Below are positions 58,405-64,000 of a stretch of 64,000 nt of DNA, piece after piece. Origin of the DNA: JAISGQ01 sp045604965 (GTDB lineage: Bacteria; Bacillota; Clostridia; Oscillospirales; Acutalibacteraceae); NCBI GenBank assembly GCA_045604965.1, contig JAZUPB010000022.1, forward strand, positions 1-64,000. Direction: 5' to 3'. The position numbers and the translations under genes are program-made. Within the stretch, counting starts at the first letter, position 1, and each line of letters starts with the position of its first letter. The notes under the pieces were generated by a model, which made no database searches, was not told the DNA's origin, and was given only the letters and a program-made list of their open reading frames with translations.

Positions 58405-58428
58405 GGCGCACAGAATATCCCGTGCGCC
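58405..58428 (-). terminator. Hairpin between the DUF4358-like lipoprotein and the MBOAT gene
   Basis: GGCGCAC (58405-58411) pairs with GTGCGCC (58422-58428). On the minus strand it follows the lipoprotein stop; the trailing T content (TATTTCTAT) is weak. Confidence 0.55.
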
Positions 58429-58454
58429 CAATATCACCATACGGTAATATTTAA

Positions 58455-58961
58455 TCAGATGTTGTTGAATGCAGTAAGGATTGCATCAACATCAGTCTGC
58501 ATACCCATAATGAAGAGAACAGTATTGCCGTTTACAACAGTATCAACTGCTTCAGCCTCAACACAGATAAGCTTGCGGAGGTCAGCCTTGGACTCGAGCT
58601 CGTCAGCAAGAGCCTGAGCGTCCTGATCATCAGCGACTCTGAAAACTATCATAGTGAAGGGGTTAGTGTTCATCATAGGAACGTGGGCAATTGCCTCAGC
58701 AAAAGGTGCGTCGATAGTCTCTGTGCCGATAAGATATGCAGCGGTGGTGCTGTCAACAGGCTCGGTCATAAAAGAGAAAAACTCAAGATCGGAGCCGCTT
58801 GCAGTCTGAGCAACGATGTCGGTAAGAGAAATCTCATCAAGATTTGCTGCGGCGGAATTGTTCTCAGTTTCATTGTTCTGTGCGTCGTCATTCTTTGCGC
58901 CGCAGGCAGAGAAGGAAAGTACGAGAACCATAGAAAGGATAAGTGCTAAAATCTTTTTCAT
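58455..58961 (-). CDS. DUF4358-like lipoprotein
   Basis: A 168-aa lipoprotein with lipobox FSAC (about residue 17-20), an Asn/Asp-rich linker, and one domain (about 40-168) with the same order of features as the C-terminal domain of the protein at 26679: EFFSFMTE / EFFTMTAG start, PMMNTNPFTMIVF / PMMITTPYSLVVV, a helix, and LFIMGMQTD / LCLIGSDD. These are paralogues. GGAG precedes the ATG. No operon. Confidence 0.82.
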   Translation of the reverse strand: MKKILALILSMVLVLSFSACGAKNDDAQNNETENNSAAANLDEISLTDIVAQTASGSDLEFFSFMTEPVDSTTAAYLIGTETIDAPFAEAIAHVPMMNTNPFTMIVFRVADDQDAQALADELESKADLRKLICVEAEAVDTVVNGNTVLFIMGMQTDVDAILTAFNNI

Positions 58962-59148
58962 TTTTCTAAACTCCTGTTTTATAAGTATTTTTTGCCCGAG
59001 ATAATTATTTATTCATTCAGGCATCAATAACATAACACAGAAGAAATAGTTTTGGTTGGAGAAATTTAAAAAATTTTTATAAAACGTTCTTTTATAATTA
59101 TAACATAGGCATTATACTATTTAAAGACAGTGATGATATATTAATTGC

Positions 59149-59177
59149 TTTACAGCATAAATATTTTGTGGTATAAT
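59149..59177 (+). promoter_or_regulatory. Promoter of the second DegV gene
   Basis: TTTACA (59149-59154), 17-bp spacer, TATAAT (59172-59177). Confidence 0.85.
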
Positions 59178-59209
59178 ATGCCATATTAAATAAATCGGAG
59201 TGATAAGCG

Positions 59210-60067
59210 ATGTTTAAAATTTTTACGGAGTCTTCCTGTAATCTTCCGAAATCACATCTTGAGAAATATGATGTAAGTGTGCTTTGCTGGACATATCTTA
59301 TTGACGGCAAGGAAGTTACAACGAAAGAAAGCATAGACGACTTTGATGGTCACAAGTATTATGACAAGCTGAGAAACGGAGCTGAATCAAAAACATCGCT
59401 TATTAATACAGACAGATTTATTCGTGAGTTTGAGCCGACTGTAGCAGGAGGAAAGGATGTTGTTTTCATTCTTCTGTCTTCAGGAATCAGCGGAACATAT
59501 CAGTCTGCTGTTATGGCGGCGGATACACTTTCGGAAAAATATGAAAACAATGTTTACGTGATTGATTCAAAGGGTGCAGGCTTTGGTGTAGGACTTCTTG
59601 TGTGCCGCGCAGGAGAGCTTCGCAAGAAAGGCAAAACTGCAGAAGAGACTGCTGAAATACTCACAGGAGAAACCAAAAATCTTTGTCAGTTCTTTACAGT
59701 GGGAAATCTGACTGCGCTCAGAAAGGGCGGAAGAATATCAGGAGCAACTGCGCTTATCGGTACAGCACTGCAGATAAAGCCTATCTTATACGGCTGCAAG
59801 GGCAAGATAGAGGCATATAAGAAGGTAAGAGGCCGCAGAGCTTCGATCTTGGAACTTGCAGAAATTTACAGAGAAAAGGTGGTCAATGCAGGCAAGCAGC
59901 TTGTTGCAATATCTCACTGCGACTGTCCTGAAGATGCAGGTGTTCTTGCTGAGCTTGTAAATTCAATTGCCAAGCCTCTTGAATTGATAATCCGCTGTCA
60001 CGAACCGATGACAGGAAGTCATTTGGGTCCTGATTCACTTGCGCTGTTCTTTATGGGCAATATGTAA
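59210..60067 (+). CDS. DegV-family fatty acid-binding protein (second copy)
   Basis: A 285-aa DegV/FakB-like protein. TESSCNLP replaces SDSACDL as the first motif, then LLSSGISGTYQSAVMA and GSHLGPDSLALFF. It differs from the one at 43833 across its whole length, so the two are old paralogues, maybe with different fatty-acid choice. It has its own promoter and terminator. Confidence 0.9.
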   Translation: MFKIFTESSCNLPKSHLEKYDVSVLCWTYLIDGKEVTTKESIDDFDGHKYYDKLRNGAESKTSLINTDRFIREFEPTVAGGKDVVFILLSSGISGTYQSAVMAADTLSEKYENNVYVIDSKGAGFGVGLLVCRAGELRKKGKTAEETAEILTGETKNLCQFFTVGNLTALRKGGRISGATALIGTALQIKPILYGCKGKIEAYKKVRGRRASILELAEIYREKVVNAGKQLVAISHCDCPEDAGVLAELVNSIAKPLELIIRCHEPMTGSHLGPDSLALFFMGNM

Positions 60068-60071
60068 AATT

Positions 60072-60104
60072 AAAAGCCTCGCTCAGAATGAGTGAGGCTT
60101 TTTG
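60072..60104. terminator. Bidirectional terminator between degV and the cyclase gene
   Basis: AAAAGCCTCGCTCA (60072-60085) pairs with TGAGTGAGGCTTTT (60089-60102), one G:T pair, then T. Confidence 0.9.
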
Positions 60105-60114
60105 CTATATTAAT

Positions 60115-60696
60115 TTATGCAATAATTCCTTTTAATAGTATTGCTCTGCAGGGCGCACCCTCTGCACCTTTAATTTTAAGAGGAGCAGCAACAAGATAGT
60201 AATCGCCGACAGGTACTTTACTCAGATTGAGACTTTCAAGAAGGGCAACCTCACCGCCGAGAAGTTCAAGATGTACTTGCCTTGGCGCAGAAACATCTCC
60301 TACAGAAAGAGTCTCAACTCCGACCAGCTTGATTCCGCCTTCACGAAGTACAAAAGCAGCACTTGGAGTAATTGCGCCATCGCCTTTGATAAGAAGACGC
60401 TTGCGAATATGGGGAAGCAGTTCCTCTGCTTCCTGTCCTGTTAGCGGATGATCGCATTCTATTACGGTGCAGTGTCCGATACATTTGTCGAGGGATACTT
60501 TGTCGATTGATTCACCGTCTTCTATAAAATGAAGCGGTGCGTCCACGTGAGTTCCATTATGGACACACATATGTAAATAAGAAAGGTTGTAAAGAGAACC
60601 TTCAGCCATATCCATAAGTAAATCAAGCTTCGGCCCTTCGTCATCGGGAAAAAGGGGAGCGGACAGCAGTTCACGGGAAATATCGTAAATTGTCAT
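60115..60696 (-). CDS. Cyclase family protein (kynurenine formamidase-like)
   Basis: A 193-aa metal-dependent hydrolase of the cyclase family; the signature H-x-G-T-H-x-D-A-P-x-H is complete in VHNGTHVDAPLHF (about 47-59). The start at 60696 has GAGGTGG at proper spacing. Substrate is unknown; kynurenine formamidase and isatin hydrolase are relatives. It is alone between terminators. Confidence 0.87.
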   Translation of the reverse strand: MTIYDISRELLSAPLFPDDEGPKLDLLMDMAEGSLYNLSYLHMCVHNGTHVDAPLHFIEDGESIDKVSLDKCIGHCTVIECDHPLTGQEAEELLPHIRKRLLIKGDGAITPSAAFVLREGGIKLVGVETLSVGDVSAPRQVHLELLGGEVALLESLNLSKVPVGDYYLVAAPLKIKGAEGAPCRAILLKGIIA

Positions 60697-60794
60697 AATT
60701 TTCCACCTCAAAAGTATAATATCACAAAGAAATTAATTAGGCAAATAAAAGAATAAAAAAGTCTCAGGGTATGGAAAAGTGATAAATATTGTGT

Positions 60795-60800
60795 TATAAT
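60795..60800 (+). promoter_or_regulatory. Extended -10 of the apgM gene
   Basis: TATAAT (60795-60800) with TG one base before it; no good -35 at 17 bp (TGGAAA). Confidence 0.6.
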
Positions 60801-60838
60801 CAACAAAAATATCCTAAGCAATAAAGGTTGTGACCTAT

Positions 60839-62071
60839 ATGAACAATACAAAATATGTTGTCGTACTTTGTGACGGTATGTCTGATTATCCTGTTGATGC
60901 ATTAGGCGGCAAAACGCCTATGGAATATGCCGATAAGCCTAATATGGACTATTTTGCCGCAAACGGTATATGCGGACTTGTTTCCAATGTCCCGGAAGGG
61001 ATGAAGCCGGGCAGTGACGTGGCAAATCTGTCTGTTATGGGCTATGATCCCAAGCAGTACTACTCCGGACGTTCACCGCTGGAGGCAGTAAGCATGGGAA
61101 TAAAGCTAGAGAAGACTGATGTTGCACTCAGGTGCAACCTGGTTACTCTTTCCGATGGGGAAAATTATGATGAAAAAACTATGGTGGACTACTGTGCCGG
61201 TGATATTTCAACATCAGAGGCAGCAGAGCTTATAAAAGCTGTCCACGAGGCTTTTTCCAATGAGAAGTACGATTTTTATCCCGGTTTTTCATACAGACAC
61301 TGTCTTGTATGGCATCAGGGAAATGCTGATATCGGCAATCTCACACCGCCTCACGACATTTCGGGCAAGGTTGTAGGCGAGTATTTGAAGAGCTTTGAAA
61401 ATGTTCCTGAGCTGCTCTCGATGATGAAAAAGAGCGTTGAGATACTCAAGAATCATCCGGTAAATATCGCCAGAATAAAGGAAGGAAAGCGTCCGGCCAA
61501 TTCCATCTGGCTCTGGGGTCAGGGAACAGCACCGTCTCTTGATCTTTTTGAGGAAAAATACGGAAAGAAGGGTGCGGTAGTATCTGCTGTTGATTTGATA
61601 AAAGGCATCGGAATCTGCGCAGGTATGAAGGTATGTGAAGTAGACGGAGCAACAGGTTATGTTGATACCAACTTTGATGGAAAGGTTTCCGCTGCATTGA
61701 ATGAGCTTGAAAACGGCGCTGATTTTGCATATTTGCATTTTGAGGCTCCCGACGAATGCGGACACAGGGGAGAGATGGAGAATAAAATAAAATCCATCGA
61801 ACTTATTGATAAAAAAGTTCTGGCGGTGCTTCGTTCCGAGCTTGAAAAGTACGATAACTACCGTCTGCTTATTCTTCCCGACCATCCCACTCCACTGGCA
61901 ACTATGACACACGAAATGGACCCGGTTCCATTTATTCTCTACGACAGAAAGGCAGATAAGGAAAACAACTCGCAGTTCTGTGCAAGCGAAGAGACAGCAA
62001 AGAAAACAGGAGTATACATTGAAAAAGGCAGTGACCTGATGAACATACTTCTTGAAATTACATCTTTATAA
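60839..62071 (+). CDS. apgM: ApgM-type phosphoglycerate mutase
   Basis: A 410-aa cofactor-independent phosphoglycerate mutase of the archaeal/ApgM (alkaline-phosphatase) type. It has VVVLCDGMSDYPVDALGGK (6-24), DVANLSVMGYDPK, GRSPLEA (about 75-81) with the active-site Ser in SVMG, and the late metal ligands DECGHRGE and DHPTPL. Interconverts 3- and 2-phosphoglycerate. The start at 60839 has AAAGG about 12 bases upstream; a GTG at 60830 is an alternative. Confidence 0.9.
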   Translation: MNNTKYVVVLCDGMSDYPVDALGGKTPMEYADKPNMDYFAANGICGLVSNVPEGMKPGSDVANLSVMGYDPKQYYSGRSPLEAVSMGIKLEKTDVALRCNLVTLSDGENYDEKTMVDYCAGDISTSEAAELIKAVHEAFSNEKYDFYPGFSYRHCLVWHQGNADIGNLTPPHDISGKVVGEYLKSFENVPELLSMMKKSVEILKNHPVNIARIKEGKRPANSIWLWGQGTAPSLDLFEEKYGKKGAVVSAVDLIKGIGICAGMKVCEVDGATGYVDTNFDGKVSAALNELENGADFAYLHFEAPDECGHRGEMENKIKSIELIDKKVLAVLRSELEKYDNYRLLILPDHPTPLATMTHEMDPVPFILYDRKADKENNSQFCASEETAKKTGVYIEKGSDLMNILLEITSL

Positions 62072-62093
62072 ATTTTGCAAACGGGGTGATTCG

Positions 62094-62672
62094 ATGAAAC
62101 GGTGTATGATCGCAATTCTATTGGCTATATGCGTTCTGATACTGATGTTTTCTGCTGGCTGTGGAAAGAAAAAGAAAGAGGAACAGCCAAAACTCAATTA
62201 CAGCGATGACTATCAGGCTGCTGCACAGGTAGATTACGATACTTTATCCGTTCAGATACGGACCAGTTCTGCTGCGTATTTTTCCGGGTCAATTATTTCG
62301 GTTACAGCCGTAATTGAAAACAAATCGGAAAATTATTATAAAGTTGCTCCGGCAGGCAATGGCTTTGACATCAGTGTTAAAGCAGACGGATACGATCTTA
62401 TCCCTTCGGGAGCTGCTGTATCTGCCTCTGATGCTCCGCTTATCCTTGAGCCTAATGGAAGTGTAAATGTCACCTGTGAATATAAATCAAAGGTAAATAT
62501 TTCAGGGGAAGAAAAAATGCTGTGGGAATGTGAGCCTGTTGCATCGGTAAATGTAAAGATAAGTGATCCTGCAATTTCGAGACAGGCAGCGATTGATGCT
62601 GACTTTAAAGATGCAAAAACTGCAAAGACATCATTTATGATGTACGGGACAGGAGAAAAACCTGAAAAATGA
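62094..62672 (+). CDS. Lipoprotein of unknown function
   Basis: A 192-aa lipoprotein with lipobox FSAGC (about residues 19-23), a Lys/Glu-rich linker (KKKKEEQPK) and a soluble domain of about 140 residues, likely beta-rich. The ATG at 62094 has GGGGTG 6 bases before it. It is 22 bases after apgM and is followed by a terminator. Not recognised. Confidence 0.8.
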   Translation: MKRCMIAILLAICVLILMFSAGCGKKKKEEQPKLNYSDDYQAAAQVDYDTLSVQIRTSSAAYFSGSIISVTAVIENKSENYYKVAPAGNGFDISVKADGYDLIPSGAAVSASDAPLILEPNGSVNVTCEYKSKVNISGEEKMLWECEPVASVNVKISDPAISRQAAIDADFKDAKTAKTSFMMYGTGEKPEK

Positions 62673-62674
62673 TA

Positions 62675-62710
62675 AAAACGAAGCTGCATTGATTTGCAGC
62701 TTCGTTTTAA
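62675..62710 (+). terminator. Terminator after the lipoprotein gene
   Basis: AAAACGAAGCTGCA (62675-62688) pairs with TGCAGCTTCGTTTT (62695-62708). Perfect 14-bp stem. Confidence 0.95.
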
Positions 62711-62744
62711 CTGTATTTATAAACAAAATGTAAGAAGGTATAAA

Positions 62745-64000
62745 ATGAAAAACAAGGATGTCAATAAGCTGTACAAGCGAAACAGCTCCAACAGCGTGCT
62801 GATAAGACGTTTTCTGCCGTACTACAAACCATATTTATGGCTTATGATATTTGACCTGTTCTGCGCACTTCTGACAACAGGCTGTGATCTTTATCTGCCG
62901 ACTATAGTACAGCAGATAACCAAGAAGGGAATGGAAAACCCGCAGGAAATGGCTGTACGCTCCATACTGATTATAGGCGGAGTGTACCTTGCAATGCGCA
63001 TAATTGATACAGCTGCCAACTTCTTTATGGCAAGTGTAGGTCATATTACAGGTACAAAGATGGAAACTGATATGCGAAGAGATCTTTTCGAGCATCTTCA
63101 AAAGCTTTCATTTTCCTACTACGATGAGACAAAAATCGGTCAGCTTATGAGCAGAATCACAAACGACCTTTTTGATGTTACTGAATTTGCTCACCACTGT
63201 CCTGAGGAATTCTTTATAGCAGGTATAAAGATAATCGGTGCGTTTATTATTCTTTGCTTTGTAAATGTACCCCTTACCTGTATTATTTTTGCTGTTATAC
63301 CGCTTATTCTCGTGACAACGAGGTTCTTCAACAAGAAAATGCGTGCGGCATTTTCGGAATCAAGAGTCAAGGTTGGTGAGCTTAACTCGCAGGTAGAGGA
63401 TAGTCTGCTTGGAGTCAGAGTGGTTCGCTCTTTTGCAAATGAAGAAATCGAGGAAAAGAAATTCAGAGCAGGCAACGAAGCTTTTCTTAAGGTAAAGAGC
63501 CGTGCTTACTATTATATGGCAGGATTTCACTCCTGTACCCGTTTTTTTGACGGACTGATGTATATACTTGTGGTAGTTATAGGAGCACTTTTTGTAAAGG
63601 ACGGAAAGATAACTGCCCCTGATCTGGTTATGTACCTGCTCTATGTTACAACATTGCTTAACTCAATTCGAAGAATAGTTGAATTTACCGAACAGTTCCA
63701 GCGTGGTCTTACAGGAATAGAGCGCTTTACGGAAATACTCGATACACCTGTGACCATACAGAATGCTCCGAATGCGGAAAACCTTACCGACGTAAAAGGT
63801 GAGATAGAATTCAAGAATGTTGAATTCAGATATTCCGATAAAAATGATTATGTATTGTCCCACATCGATCTCAAGGTAACAAAAGGCGAGAACGTTGCGC
63901 TTGTAGGTCCTTCTGGAGGGGGTAAAACCACACTGTGCAGTCTTATTCCGCGTTTTTATGAGGTTACAAGCGGATCGATCACTATTGACGGCAAAGATAT
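62745..64000 (+). CDS. ABC exporter, membrane domain plus start of ATPase (runs off window)
   Basis: The frame is open from the ATG at 62745 (AGAAGG seven bases upstream) to the window end, 418 codons. It has six predicted membrane helices in residues about 20-320 (type IV/ABC exporter), with the coupling segment KMETDMRRDLFEHLQKLSFSYYDETKIGQLMSR, then the ATPase with Walker A GPSGGGKTT (about residues 387-395). This is a heterodimer/homodimer half-exporter of the MsbA/multidrug type. The rest lies beyond 64000. Confidence 0.93.
   Translation, partial: MKNKDVNKLYKRNSSNSVLIRRFLPYYKPYLWLMIFDLFCALLTTGCDLYLPTIVQQITKKGMENPQEMAVRSILIIGGVYLAMRIIDTAANFFMASVGHITGTKMETDMRRDLFEHLQKLSFSYYDETKIGQLMSRITNDLFDVTEFAHHCPEEFFIAGIKIIGAFIILCFVNVPLTCIIFAVIPLILVTTRFFNKKMRAAFSESRVKVGELNSQVEDSLLGVRVVRSFANEEIEEKKFRAGNEAFLKVKSRAYYYMAGFHSCTRFFDGLMYILVVVIGALFVKDGKITAPDLVMYLLYVTTLLNSIRRIVEFTEQFQRGLTGIERFTEILDTPVTIQNAPNAENLTDVKGEIEFKNVEFRYSDKNDYVLSHIDLKVTKGENVALVGPSGGGKTTLCSLIPRFYEVTSGSITIDGKD

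Overview
The window looks like a chromosomal segment of a low-to-medium GC, Gram-positive gut Clostridia species, most likely a Ruminococcus-like member of the Oscillospiraceae. The reasons are inferential: AGGAGG-type ribosome sites and sigma-A promoters with 17-bp spacers throughout, the Firmicutes sporulation-associated genes yqfC, yqfD and ylbJ, DnaD/DnaI-type helicase loading, and several secreted or membrane-anchored proteins with long Thr-rich linkers and Ser/Asp-rich stretches of the kind common in Ruminococcus. There is one tRNA gene, no rRNA and no CRISPR array.

Region by region. 1-2254 is the right end of an integrated mobile element: the tail of an unidentified gene, a 60-aa orphan and a large serine recombinase, ending 71 bp before tRNA-Ser(GCU). 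2416-5632 is the conserved minus-strand operon yqfC-yqfD-phoH-ybeY. 5718-10973 runs on the plus strand: ylbJ, a small Cys-rich protein, then a methionine/one-carbon unit (metF, a free-standing MetH reactivation domain, and a shortened metH lacking that domain). 11001-18150 holds exonuclease III and two large secreted cell-wall enzymes (a five-SH3 GH24 lysozyme and an NlpC/P60 endopeptidase) flanking a serine beta-lactamase-like hydrolase. 18285-20055 holds nadA and an XRE/S24 repressor with a striking operator at its own promoter. 20093-25353 is a sugar island: GPH-type symporter, divergent TetR regulator and a GH2 beta-galactosidase/glucuronidase with a novel-looking tail.

25361-35671 has a rhodanese lipoprotein plus metallo-hydrolase pair, a DUF4358-like lipoprotein, an NhaC-family transporter preceded by a clear lysine riboswitch (hence a probable lysine transporter), a LacI regulator, an ECF sigma/anti-sigma pair, the dnaD/dnaI helicase-loading pair and a ROK glucokinase. 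35816-43821 has an SDR, galactokinase, a lipoprotein, ruvX, a histidine phosphatase, a structured GC-rich intergenic region, an AEC permease, a glycosyltransferase-GtrA fusion and an esterase. 43833-53362 includes a DegV protein, an alpha/beta hydrolase with a Cys in the nucleophile position, cardiolipin synthase, BirA, a PTS IIC protein and four zinc-ribbon membrane proteins. 53481-64000 has a nucleotidyltransferase, an AI-2E family permease, an MBOAT/DHHW O-acylation pair, a second DegV, a cyclase, ApgM-type phosphoglycerate mutase, a lipoprotein and the start of an ABC exporter that runs off the window.

Most of the window is ordinary core genome. The items most worth a second look are the lysine-riboswitch/NhaC unit with its acidic repeat tail (and the matching EEAPV tail on the sugar symporter), the C-terminal extension on the GH2 enzyme, the tripartite palindromic operator of the XRE regulator, the zinc-ribbon membrane protein cluster, the three-hairpin intergenic repeat at 20093-20170, and the structured GC-rich intergenic block at 40036-40178.
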